Below, piece by piece: positions 52,966 through 61,733 of a stretch of 64,000 nucleotides of DNA; positions within the stretch are counted from its first letter, which is position 1, and the number at the start of each line of letters is the position of its first letter. The DNA is from Lipingzhangella_A rawalii (lineage in GTDB: Bacteria > Actinomycetota > Actinomycetes > Streptosporangiales > Streptosporangiaceae). The notes beneath the pieces were generated by a model, which had not been told where the DNA came from, ran no database searches, and was given only the letters and a program-made list of their open reading frames with translations. The DNA is taken from positions 372,001 to 436,000 of the forward strand of contig NZ_JAVLVT010000003.1 of NCBI RefSeq assembly GCF_031628175.1. The letters are read 5' to 3'. The translations under genes were made by a program, and so were the position numbers.

Positions 52966-53814
52966 GTGACCCACGAATCCGTCGACCTGCTCACCCCGGT
53001 CGAGGTGCGCCACCTCGCCACCCGGCTGGACCTTCGCCCCAGCCGCTCGCTCGGGCAGAACTTCGTCATCGACCAGGGAACCGTCCGCCGTATCGTCCGG
53101 CGTGCCGAGCTCGACACCACCGACGTCGTGATCGAGGTCGGCCCCGGGCTGGGATCGTTGACCCTGGCGCTGCTCCCGCACGTCCGCCAGGTCACCGCAC
53201 TTGAGGTCGACCCCGCGCTCGCCGCACAGCTACCCGAGACCATCGCCCAGCACGCCCCCGGAATCCGCGACCGGCTCACCGTCGTCACCGGTGACGCGCT
53301 CCAGATCACCGAAGTGCCGTCGCCGGAGCCCACGGCCCTGGTCGCGAACCTTCCCTACAACGTCGCGGTACCCGTCGTGCTGCGCCTGCTGGATCTGCTG
53401 CCGTCCCTGCGCAGCGGGTTAGTGATGGTTCAGGCCGAGGTCGCCGACCGGCTGGTCGCAGCGCCCGGGTCCCGAGTGTACGGCGCGCCCTCGGCCAAGC
53501 TGGCCTGGTACGCCCACGCCCACCGGGCCGGCAGTGTGGGCCGCAGCGTCTTCTGGCCCGCACCGAACGTGGACTCTGGGTTGGTCGCGCTACGCCGCCA
53601 CGATCCACCGGAAACCACAGCCTCGCGCCGGGAGGTCTTCGCCGTGATCGACGCCGCCTTCGCGCAGCGTCGCAAGACACTGCGCAGCGCCCTCGCCGCG
53701 TGGGCCGGCTCCGCTGCGGACGCCGAACAGGCACTGCGGCGCGCCGGTATCGACCCGGGCCTGCGCGGGGAACGCCTCACCATCACCGATTTCGCGCGGA
53801 TCGCCGAGGTGTGA
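52966..53814 (+). CDS. ksgA: 16S rRNA dimethyladenosine transferase
   Basis: 282 residues from GTG 52966. Motifs: SLGQNFVIDQ (N-terminal), SAM site EVGPGLGSLTLAL, acid EVDP, GDAL, and the catalytic NLPYNVAVPVV. It dimethylates A1518 and A1519 of 16S rRNA. The -10-like GACAAT at 52954-52959, 7 bases before GTG with no ribosome site, suggests a leaderless mRNA. In related genomes ispE follows directly; here a repeat cluster and a kinase gene intervene. Confidence 0.95.
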   Translation: MTHESVDLLTPVEVRHLATRLDLRPSRSLGQNFVIDQGTVRRIVRRAELDTTDVVIEVGPGLGSLTLALLPHVRQVTALEVDPALAAQLPETIAQHAPGIRDRLTVVTGDALQITEVPSPEPTALVANLPYNVAVPVVLRLLDLLPSLRSGLVMVQAEVADRLVAAPGSRVYGAPSAKLAWYAHAHRAGSVGRSVFWPAPNVDSGLVALRRHDPPETTASRREVFAVIDAAFAQRRKTLRSALAAWAGSAADAEQALRRAGIDPGLRGERLTITDFARIAEV

Positions 53815-53872
53815 GCCAGCCCCGGGAGCTGGCGTCGGGGTGGGTCGGGTGCGCGGGGTGTGCCGCGGGCTG

Positions 53873-54400
53873 TGATGTTGCCGGTGGTTTTCGCGTGTGC
53901 GTGGGTCCGGTCATCCTTCGGCGCCGCCGGAGCCACCTGGGGGTGGTGGCGGCGGTGGTTGGCTCCGCGCACGCGCCGTGTCGGCCGCCGGCGGCGTCGC
54001 GCCCTGGTGGGTCACCGGCGATGTCCTGTTTTCCGAGGCGCTCCCCCGCACGACGGCCAGCGGGGTGGGGGCGCGGTGGTCGTGGGGTGCATCCCGCTGT
54101 CCGGGGAAACGTACGTCCCCGCACGAGGGCAGCGGTGGGGGTGGCGGTGATTGGTTCGTTGCCCGCGTCGTCGTGGTTGTGGGTCGCGTCGGGCGCTGGG
54201 TGAACCCGGCCGTTCGAGGGCCAGCGGGTGGGTTGGAGGCGCCGTGCACACGGCACGCTCAGCCAGGAATCTGTCCTGCACCTTATGGCCCGTGGCCGAG
54301 ACCCGCCAGATGTCCTCGCATCAGCCGCGCCCCATGTCCCGTTGGCCGTCGTGCGGGAGAGCGCCCCCAGGGCGCGACGCCGCCGGCGGCCGACATGGCG
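53873..54400. repeat. dispersed double-hairpin repeats (cluster 3)
   Basis: Bases 53873-54058 are a direct copy of 31476-31628. The repeat core (53973-54058, inverted relative to 11.4 kb) carries an extra about 28-base insert between the palindrome and the GCGCTCCCCC arm. A second core, in the + orientation, is at 54344-54400, and its downstream flank resembles that of the 32012 copy (GCGCGTGCGGATCGG). The rest of the 53815-54602 gap holds no gene. Confidence 0.8.
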
Positions 54401-54602
54401 CGTGCGGATCGGCGATTACCACGACCACAAACCCCCTCCCTTCCCGGGGGTGGTGGGGTCAGGGTGATCCGCATGCCGCCCAGGGGTGGGTGCGGTGATG
54501 GTCCACCCACAGGTTCCGTGGTGGCCGTCAGCGGTATCCCACCTGGTCAAGCCATGTGGTCAGCGCACCGATCCACCCCGCGGATATCCCGAAGCGCACG
54601 AT

Positions 54603-56591
54603 CTAGTGGGCACACACCGCGCCGCCACTCATCGACAGCTCGGCTCCCGGACTGTCCTCGGATCCACGCAGCACCAGGCGGTTCGGCTGGATCTCGTCGG
54701 GAACCACGAACACCATGGTTCCCTCGGCGGTTTCCCCGCGGCCGATCGGCTCCCAGAGCTCCCGTTCGGCCGAGCCCAGAACCGGTTCCGCCTCCAGGGT
54801 CGGCCCCCCGTCCCCGTGCAGCAGCTGTCGCTCCGGGGAGAGCTCCAGTTCCCCAGAGGACAGGTTCCGCGCGCTCACCTCGAACTCCCAGTAGGCGGCG
54901 TCCTCCAGCGAGGTGGGGCCGCCAGCGTCCCGGGTGCACTCGGGGGCGAACACCGTGAACTCGATCCAGTCGTCGTGGACCCGTCCCAGGGCATCCTCTG
55001 GTTCCGGACCGGTCTCGGGGTCCTCCACGCCCGGCTGCGCCTCGGTGGCGTTCCCGGGGTCGTCCGGATCCGCGCCGTCGTTGTCCTGGCTGTCTCCGCT
55101 GGTCTGTGCCGCCTCTCCCGCGCGCTCGGTCTGCCACGGAAGACTGACCCCGCCGCTGGCCCCCAGCCAGGTGAGGGAGACGAACAGGACCAGCAGTAGC
55201 ACCACCCCCACGACCGCGGAGATGGTCAACCATCGGGTGCGACGCTGTTCGGGGGGAGCCGGATGGTGCGCCGAGGGGGGAACCGGCGGCACATAGGGCT
55301 GGGTGCTGGGGCGTTGGTTTCCGCCGGGGGGCGCCACCTGTGGTACCGGGCCGGTATGGTGTCCCGCCTGCTGGTGTCCCGCCTGCTGGTGTGGTGCGGG
55401 AGGTCCCTGCGGTTGTCCTGGCACGTGGGGCCCGTGGGCACCGACCACGGAGAATTGGTCGGTGTGGTGGGGCGGGTGTTGCCCACCCGGGGCGCCACCG
55501 GGATGGGGTGGCTGCTGGCTGCCGGGAGGCGGCCCGGCCTGCTGGGGTCCGTAGCCGGGGTGCCCCGGCGGTGGTCCGGGGTGCTGGGCCGGAGCGCCCC
55601 CGGGTGGGCCCGCGGCGCCGGCCGGGGCCGGCCCGGAGGCGGGTGGCATCATCGGGGGGAGGTTGGGGCGCCAGGACTGGTTCAACGCCTGGCTGATCAT
55701 GGCGTTCGGGTCGCCGGAATCCCCCGTGTCGTTTCCGCCACCGGCCAGCTCCAACAGCAGGTCCTGCGCCTTGGGGCGCCGCTCCGCCTCCTTGGCCAGA
55801 GCGGCGGGCACCAGCCGGTCCAAGGGGGCGTCCAGCTGGCCCAGCTGTGGCTCGGCGAACAACACCCGCTTGCCCAGGGTCATTGCGTCACCGTTGCCGA
55901 AGGGGTGTTGTCCGGTCCCGGCGAATGCCACGAGACATCCCCAGGCGAAAATGTCGGCCGCGGTGGTGACCGTCTCTTCCAGGAGCTGCTCCGGCGCCAT
56001 CCAGCCCGGACTGCCCATCACGATCCCGGTCTGGGTGTGGCTCGTGGCCGTGTTCAGTGCACGGGCGATCCCGAAGTCGATCACGCGGGGGCCGGACAGC
56101 GACAGGAGGACGTTGGCGGGTTTCAGGTCTCGGTGTACCAGGCCGGCTCCGTGGATTGCCGCCAGCGCGGCGGCCACCCCCAGGGAGAAACCGTGCAGGG
56201 TACTCGAGTCGAGCGCGCCGTGCGTGGCGATGTGCTCGGCCAGCGCCGTGCCCGCGATGTACTCGGTGACCATGTACGGCCGGTTCTCGAAGGTGCCATG
56301 GTCGATGATCTTGGCGGTGCAGAACGACGCGACCCGCTGTGCGTTCTCCATCTCGTCCCGGAAGCGTGCCCGCGTCGCCTCGTCGAAAGCCAGCTCGGGG
56401 CGGATTACTTTGATGGCGACCAGCGCGTCACGCTGGGGGGTGCGGCCCAGATAGACCGTACCCATGCCGCCGCTGCCCAGGCGTCCGGCCAGCATGTAGG
56501 GACCGATGGACGCCGGGTCCCCGGCGGCCAGCGGCTCCAGATTCTTTGGGAGCCCATCCGGCGGCAAGCGATCCTCCCCGACGGTGTCCAC
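54603..56591 (-). CDS. eukaryotic-type serine/threonine protein kinase, membrane-anchored
   Basis: 662 residues from GTG 56591. The kinase domain (about 28-280) is complete: GSGGMGTVYLG, VAIKVI, VHRDLKPANVLLS, VIDFGIARAL and GSPGWMAPEQ. Then comes a Pro/Gly/Gln/His-rich linker (about 310-450), one helix (WLTISAVVGVVLLLVLFVSL), an acidic stretch, and an extracellular beta-rich domain of about 130 residues with two Cys, not PASTA. It may sense an envelope signal. It lies between ksgA and ispE but on the opposite strand. Confidence 0.94.
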   Translation of the reverse strand: MDTVGEDRLPPDGLPKNLEPLAAGDPASIGPYMLAGRLGSGGMGTVYLGRTPQRDALVAIKVIRPELAFDEATRARFRDEMENAQRVASFCTAKIIDHGTFENRPYMVTEYIAGTALAEHIATHGALDSSTLHGFSLGVAAALAAIHGAGLVHRDLKPANVLLSLSGPRVIDFGIARALNTATSHTQTGIVMGSPGWMAPEQLLEETVTTAADIFAWGCLVAFAGTGQHPFGNGDAMTLGKRVLFAEPQLGQLDAPLDRLVPAALAKEAERRPKAQDLLLELAGGGNDTGDSGDPNAMISQALNQSWRPNLPPMMPPASGPAPAGAAGPPGGAPAQHPGPPPGHPGYGPQQAGPPPGSQQPPHPGGAPGGQHPPHHTDQFSVVGAHGPHVPGQPQGPPAPHQQAGHQQAGHHTGPVPQVAPPGGNQRPSTQPYVPPVPPSAHHPAPPEQRRTRWLTISAVVGVVLLLVLFVSLTWLGASGGVSLPWQTERAGEAAQTSGDSQDNDGADPDDPGNATEAQPGVEDPETGPEPEDALGRVHDDWIEFTVFAPECTRDAGGPTSLEDAAYWEFEVSARNLSSGELELSPERQLLHGDGGPTLEAEPVLGSAERELWEPIGRGETAEGTMVFVVPDEIQPNRLVLRGSEDSPGAELSMSGGAVCAH

Positions 56592-56762
56592 ACTCCGTCT
56601 GGCCCCAAAGGTAGCGGTGAATGCTTCGGTGCACCCACCTCAGGGCCACACTGTTCCCAGCCGAGTCTAGGGCCGAAAAGATCCCGATTTCTGGGGGAGA
56701 CTCACCGCGGCGACCCGACACCGGACGTACGGTGGTGAGACTTCCTCTACGATTGGGGACTC

Positions 56763-57698
56763 GTGACCGCTGCAACCACCGTAACCGTCCGCGTACCAGC
56801 GAAGGTAAACCTCCAGCTCGCGGTGGGGCCAGCGCGGGAAGATGGATACCACGAACTGGTCAATGTCTTCCACGCTGTTTCACTGTACGACGAGGTTACC
56901 GTGCGGCGGCCGGATTCGGCCGCTCGGGTGAGTGGCATATCCCTGTCTGGCGCCACCGGATCGGATGTTCCCCAGGACAGCACCAATCTCGCCGCGCGCG
57001 CTGCCGAGCTGCTGGCGCACCGCATCGGGTACCGCGGCGGAGTCGACCTTGGTGACCTTGTCGACCTTCGGATCCACAAGGCCATCCCGGTCGCCGGCGG
57101 TATGGCCGGGGGCAGCGCCGACGCCGCGGCGGCGCTCCTCGCCTGCGCCACACTCTGGAACACCGGACACACGGTCTCCGAGCTGGCTCCGCTCGCCGCG
57201 GAGCTCGGCAGTGACGTCCCCTTCGCGTTGATGGGGCACACCGCCGTGGGACGGAGCCGTGGGGAGCAGCTCACCCCGCTTACCTGCACTGTCACCCTGC
57301 ACTGGGTGTTCGCTCTCGCGCATGGTGGCCTGTCCACGGCTGAGGTGTATCGCGCCTACGACCGCATCCGGCCCCAGGCGCCCGAGCCCGAGCTTTCGCA
57401 CGCGCTCACGCGGGCGCTGGAGGCCGGGGACGCGGCGGCCGTGGGCCAGGCCTTGCACAATGATCTCCAGCCTGCGGCGTTGGACCTGCGGCCGGAGCTG
57501 GCCCGGACGCTCCAGGCCGGAGCCGATGCCGGGGCACTCGGTGGGATCGTGTCCGGATCCGGACCCACCTGTGCGTTTCTTGCCCGGGACGGGGAGCATG
57601 CCCGGGAGTTGGCCGCCGAACTCGAGTGGTCTGGGACGTGTCTGCGTACCGTGTGTGCCCATGGGCCCGTGCCGGGTGCCACCCGCACCCAGGGCTGA
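56763..57698 (+). CDS. ispE: 4-diphosphocytidyl-2-C-methyl-D-erythritol kinase
   Basis: 311 residues from GTG 56763. The GHMP kinase motifs are VRVPAKVNLQLAVGP, PVAGGMAGGSADAAAALLA (ATP loop) and GGIVSGSGPTCAFLA. It phosphorylates CDP-ME in the MEP pathway for isoprenoids. A -10-like TACGAT lies at 56748-56753 with no clear ribosome site, so the mRNA may be leaderless. Confidence 0.95.
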   Translation: MTAATTVTVRVPAKVNLQLAVGPAREDGYHELVNVFHAVSLYDEVTVRRPDSAARVSGISLSGATGSDVPQDSTNLAARAAELLAHRIGYRGGVDLGDLVDLRIHKAIPVAGGMAGGSADAAAALLACATLWNTGHTVSELAPLAAELGSDVPFALMGHTAVGRSRGEQLTPLTCTVTLHWVFALAHGGLSTAEVYRAYDRIRPQAPEPELSHALTRALEAGDAAAVGQALHNDLQPAALDLRPELARTLQAGADAGALGGIVSGSGPTCAFLARDGEHARELAAELEWSGTCLRTVCAHGPVPGATRTQG

Positions 57699-57853
57699 CC
57701 GCTGATCCCATGTTCGGACGCGGGGTGCCGGGGCTCGCCCTCGGGGCGGGATCGGGGTCGGCCGGAGGCCGCTGCGGTCCCCGCACCCCCACATGCCGAC
57801 AACGACGGCGGGCAGCCGGCGCGGGGTTGTGGGCAGGCCAGGACGCTCCTAAT

Positions 57854-57869
57854 CTAAAGTTATCTTTAG
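57854..57869 (+). promoter_or_regulatory. SoxR-box-like operator
   Basis: CTAAAG-TTAT-CTTTAG is a perfect inverted repeat, very close to the known SoxR site (CCTCAAG-TTAACTTGAGG). It lies 21 bases before the soxR start, so it implies autoregulation. Confidence 0.75.
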
Positions 57870-57890
57870 GTCAAGGTCGGAGGTCGTTTT

Positions 57891-58382
57891 GTGAGCCAGC
57901 TTCCCGCCCGCCTTACTATCGGCCAGGTCGCCGAACGCAGCGGACTACCGCGTAGCACTCTGCGCTTCTATGAAGAGCGTGGCATCATCCACTCCGAGCG
58001 CAACAGTGGCAACCAACGTCGCTATCCGCGACACATCCTGCGCCGGCTCGCCTTCATCACCGCCGCGCAACGCATCGGCCTCACCCTCACCCAGATTCGT
58101 GCGGCCCTGGACACCCTTCCCGACGGTCGCACGCCCAGGGTGGAGGACTGGCGGCGGCTGTCCACCCGCTGGCATGCCGAGCTGGAGGCACGCATCGACG
58201 CCTTGCAGCGTCTGCGGGACAATCTCACCGACTGCATCGGTTGTGGATGTCTGTCCCTCAAGACCTGCACCATGATGAACGCCGATGACGAGCTGAGCGC
58301 CTACGGCCCCGGCGCACCCTTCCTCAAACCGGTCCAGGACGGTGGTCTCAGCACCGAGGAGCCCGCGGAGCCCGAGGAGTAG
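57891..58382 (+). CDS. soxR: redox-sensitive transcriptional regulator SoxR
   Basis: 163 residues from GTG 57891, with GGAGG at 57879-57883. The MerR helix-turn-helix is LTIGQVAERSGLPRSTLRFY, with RYPRHILRRLAFI. The [2Fe-2S] cluster motif is intact: C115-x2-C118-x-C120-x5-C126 in DCIGCGCLSLKTC. In actinobacteria SoxR senses redox-active metabolites (for example actinorhodin-like quinones) and drives oxidoreductases and exporters. None of those is adjacent, apart from its own operator. Confidence 0.96.
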   Translation: MSQLPARLTIGQVAERSGLPRSTLRFYEERGIIHSERNSGNQRRYPRHILRRLAFITAAQRIGLTLTQIRAALDTLPDGRTPRVEDWRRLSTRWHAELEARIDALQRLRDNLTDCIGCGCLSLKTCTMMNADDELSAYGPGAPFLKPVQDGGLSTEEPAEPEE

Positions 58383-58504
58383 GCCATGCCGCGCCCCGGG
58401 ACCGGGACAGTGTGCCGCCACCCACCCCGGGCTGGGCACCGCCACCCGGGCTCCCGCAGCCGCGACGGACCAGTCAGTTCTCCGCAGCCCGCACAATGAG
58501 AGCG

Positions 58505-60328
58505 ATGAATCTTGTCAACCTTCAGGACGTTTCGCTCGCCTACGGACCACTCGTACTCCTCGACACCGTCTCTCTCGGCGTCGACACGGGTGAACGAATC
58601 GGGGTCGTGGGGCGCAACGGCGGCGGGAAGTCGACCCTGGTGTCCGTGCTCGCGGGAGACACCATCCCGGACAGCGGGCGCGTGGTGCACGCGCGGGATC
58701 TTCGGGTGGGTGTGCTCCAGCAACGTGACGCCTATCCCCAGGGCACGGTGGGCTCTTACGTCCTCGGGGACTGGGCCGAACACGAGTGGGCCGGCAATGC
58801 CCGCATCCGCGACATCCTGGGGGGCCTCCTCGGGGGCTGGGATCTGGACGCGCCGTTGGAGGGTCTCTCTGGTGGGGAACGGCGGCGCGTCGCTCTCGCC
58901 CGCCTGCTCGTCGATAGCCACGACCTGTTGATTCTCGACGAGCCCACCAACCATCTCGATATCGAGGCGATCGCCTGGCTCGCCGAGCACGTGCGTGGCC
59001 GCTCGGAGTCGGTGGTCGTGGTCACCCACGACCGCTGGTTTCTGGACGCCGTCACCACCCGCACCTGGGAGGTGGTCGACGGCAGGGTGGAGCGCTACGA
59101 GGGCGGATACGCCGCCTATGTCCTCGCGAAGGCGGAACGGGAGCGCCTCGCGGCCGCTGCGGAGGAACGCCGCCAGAACCTCATGCGTAAGGAACTGGCG
59201 TGGCTGCGTCGGGGTGCCCCCGCGCGAACCTCCAAACCCAAATTCCGGGTGGAGGCCGCCAACACCCTCATCGCGAACGAGCCACCCCCACGGGACACAG
59301 TGGAGCTTGTCCGGTTCGCCAGCGCACGGCTCGGAAAGACCGTCATCGATGTCACCGACGCGACCCTCACCGCGGGACCACACACCCTGCTGGAACGTCT
59401 GACCTGGCAGCTGGGCCCCGGCGATCGGGTCGGGGTCGTGGGGGGAAACGGATCCGGGAAGACCTCCCTGCTGTCCCTGCTGGCCGGGGAACAGGAGCCG
59501 GACAGCGGGCGGGTGCGGCACGGCACGACCGTACGTCTGGCGCACCTGTCCCAGGGGCTCACCGAACTGGACCCGCAGGCGCGTCCCCTGCGTGCGGTGG
59601 AGGAGGTGCGTCAGCGGATCCAGGTGGGCAAGCGCGAGTACAGCGCCAGCCAGATGCTGGAGCGTTTCGGCTTCCGGGGGGAACGCCAGTGGACCCCGAT
59701 CGGGGAACTGTCCGGCGGGGAGCGTCGCCGCCTCCAGCTGCTGCGGCTTCTCATGGACGAGCCGAACGTGCTGCTCCTCGACGAGCCCACCAACGATCTG
59801 GACATCGAGACCCTCACCGAACTCGAAGACCTGCTCGACGGCTGGCCCGGATCCCTGGTCCTCGTCAGTCACGACCGCTATTTTCTGGAGCGCATCACGG
59901 ACCAGATCCATGGTCTGCTCGGTGACGGTGGTCTCACCATGCTTCCCGGTGGGGTGGACGAGTATCTCCGCCGCCGCGCCCAGACCGCCGCACCGGGCCA
60001 GCCGGCCGCCGGCCGGACAGCACAACAGCGCCGGGGGCACACCGACGGTGCGGCCCCACAGGATGGGGGGCAGGCGCTGGCCGGTGCGGAAGCTGGCAGC
60101 GCAGCCCTCAGCGCCGCGGAGCAGCGGACGGTCCAGAAGGAAATCCAGCGGATCGAACGGCAGCTGGACCGGATCTCGGCGCGGGAGTCCGAGTTGCACA
60201 CCACGATGGCCGAGAACTCTTCCGACTACACGCGCATGGCCGAGCTGGACGCCGAACTGCGTAAGCTCCAATCCCAACGCACGGAGCTGGAGGAGCGGTG
60301 GTTGGCCGAGGCCGAGCGCCTGGACTGA
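58505..60328 (+). CDS. ABC-F family ATPase
   Basis: 607 residues from ATG 58505 (ATG 58496 also possible). Two ABC domains: Walker A VGRNGGGKST and VGGNGSGKTS, signature LSGGERRRVALAR and LSGGERRRLQLLR, Walker B LLILDEPTNHLDIE and LLLDEPTNDLDIE. The linker between the domains is basic and helical (ERLAAAAEERRQNLMRKE), and the C-terminus has a coiled coil (about 535-607). No membrane segment. ABC-F proteins act on the ribosome (translation factors, or protection from antibiotics); which is unclear here. Confidence 0.93.
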   Translation: MNLVNLQDVSLAYGPLVLLDTVSLGVDTGERIGVVGRNGGGKSTLVSVLAGDTIPDSGRVVHARDLRVGVLQQRDAYPQGTVGSYVLGDWAEHEWAGNARIRDILGGLLGGWDLDAPLEGLSGGERRRVALARLLVDSHDLLILDEPTNHLDIEAIAWLAEHVRGRSESVVVVTHDRWFLDAVTTRTWEVVDGRVERYEGGYAAYVLAKAERERLAAAAEERRQNLMRKELAWLRRGAPARTSKPKFRVEAANTLIANEPPPRDTVELVRFASARLGKTVIDVTDATLTAGPHTLLERLTWQLGPGDRVGVVGGNGSGKTSLLSLLAGEQEPDSGRVRHGTTVRLAHLSQGLTELDPQARPLRAVEEVRQRIQVGKREYSASQMLERFGFRGERQWTPIGELSGGERRRLQLLRLLMDEPNVLLLDEPTNDLDIETLTELEDLLDGWPGSLVLVSHDRYFLERITDQIHGLLGDGGLTMLPGGVDEYLRRRAQTAAPGQPAAGRTAQQRRGHTDGAAPQDGGQALAGAEAGSAALSAAEQRTVQKEIQRIERQLDRISARESELHTTMAENSSDYTRMAELDAELRKLQSQRTELEERWLAEAERLD

Positions 60329-60848
60329 GCCCCGGCCGCTCTCGCCGTGACTGCGTGACCGGCCCCCGGGGCGGGGTGGGTGTATGCATGGCTGTCGCGG
60401 CGCGGCCCTGGCGGCGGTCCTGTCGGCGACGGCCGGATGCCGTTGCCACATCGGGTGGGAGCGGTCCCGCACGCCCGGACCGCTCCCACCCCGAAAGCCC
60501 GCGTGCCCCGCTGCCTAGTGCTGGCGTGACCTACCGGGTGGGCATCTCCGGGCACCCCAGCCATAGCTCTCCCGCGTCCATACCAGGCCACAACACACCG
60601 CCGGGCCGGGCATGCGCGGCTGGCGTAGCAGACACCACTCTCGCTCTGGGGTGACACGCCGGCACCCTCCGTATTCACGGCTGGTTTAGGTCCACCGTGC
60701 TACGTTCCGCACGGACGGGCCGAGTGCTCCGGCGACGGGGGTGGCCGGGGCGTCGGCGGGGGAGATGCGAACCCGAATGGGCAAGCCCGCCCCGCCGGGA
60801 CCGGGAGTGGTACGCGGCCGCGTCATCTCTGGGCTTATCGGGGGGCGT
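60329..60848. other. intergenic region with terminator
   Basis: About 520 bases after the ABC-F gene. Apart from the hairpin at 60453-60491 no feature is evident. The bases from about 60690 onward belong to the promoter/5' region of the next gene, whose start is uncertain (see that entry). Confidence 0.45.
60453..60491. terminator. 15 bp hairpin downstream of ABC-F gene
   Basis: GGGTGGGAGCGGTCC (60453-60467) pairs exactly with GGACCGCTCCCACCC (60477-60491) around a 9-base loop. No T-tract follows. Confidence 0.75.
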
Positions 60849-61733
60849 ATGCGTACGCAGGTGAGTCGGATCGATACGGCGGACGTGTTGCGCCTGCGGC
60901 CCGCGGAGTTACCACCGGCGCCGGGACAGCTCGTGTTGTGGCCTGCGGACCAGGAACGTGTCTCCGTCCCCGTTCCCGTCCCGACGCAGCACAACGCGGG
61001 GGAGCTGACCGCGGACCTGAGCGGGGCGGCCCTCACCGTCGGCACCTGGGAGGTGTTCGTGACGGTCGATGGGCAGGGAACCCAGCCGGTCCACACCGAG
61101 GATCCCGGGCTGAGTCTGGCCGACTGGTCGACCTACCTCACCGGGCCGCGGGACCGGGAACTGCGTGTGGTCCGGGCCCCGGACGGGCGGCTTCTGGTGC
61201 GGATGCGCCCGGTCCGTCCCTATGTCGAGGTGTCCTGGATCGAGGTGGACGACGCGACCATCACCCTGACCGGAACCCTCGCCTACACGCGGCGCGAGCG
61301 TGGTCACCGTACTGCTGTTCTGCTCGCTCGGCACCGGGGGACCAAACACCGCGTGCGAATGCCCGCCGAGGTGGCGGACGGAACCGTGCGGGCCCATCTG
61401 CCCGTCACCGAGCTGTGCTCCCCGCCCACCTCCGGCTCCGATGCTGCCGACACGGAAGCCCCGCATGGGCGGGCGCCCCGCCACGGCACGAACCGGATCT
61501 GGGACGTCTGGCTGTGTCCGGACGACGGCCAGCGCTCCCTACGGCTCGGTACCCACGCCGATGACATCCCCGCGCGCAAGAAGCAGCTGGTGCTGCCGGC
61601 CGCCCGCCCCTCGGGGGCCTGGTCCGGATGGCGGATCCAGCCGTACTACACCATGCACAACGAGTTCGCGCTGCGCGTGGCCGGGCCGGACGCGGACGGC
61701 CACGGTGACGTCACACCGGCAGTGGAGGCCTGA
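60849..61733 (+). CDS. hypothetical beta-rich protein, partner of a GT4 glycosyltransferase
   Basis: 294 residues from ATG 60849; the frame is open to 60741, and ATG 60765/60777 preceded by GGGGGAG are alternatives. No signal peptide or membrane segment. The sequence is rich in predicted beta strands (ELRVVRAPDGRLLVRMRPVR, ATITLTGTLAYTRRE, IWDVWLCPDDG), somewhat like the N-terminal domains that precede teichoic-acid glycerophosphotransferases in actinobacteria. It shares one base with the following GT4 gene (TGATG), so translation is coupled. Function unknown; a role in wall-polymer or glycan synthesis is inference from the neighbour. Confidence 0.7.
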   Translation: MRTQVSRIDTADVLRLRPAELPPAPGQLVLWPADQERVSVPVPVPTQHNAGELTADLSGAALTVGTWEVFVTVDGQGTQPVHTEDPGLSLADWSTYLTGPRDRELRVVRAPDGRLLVRMRPVRPYVEVSWIEVDDATITLTGTLAYTRRERGHRTAVLLARHRGTKHRVRMPAEVADGTVRAHLPVTELCSPPTSGSDAADTEAPHGRAPRHGTNRIWDVWLCPDDGQRSLRLGTHADDIPARKKQLVLPAARPSGAWSGWRIQPYYTMHNEFALRVAGPDADGHGDVTPAVEA

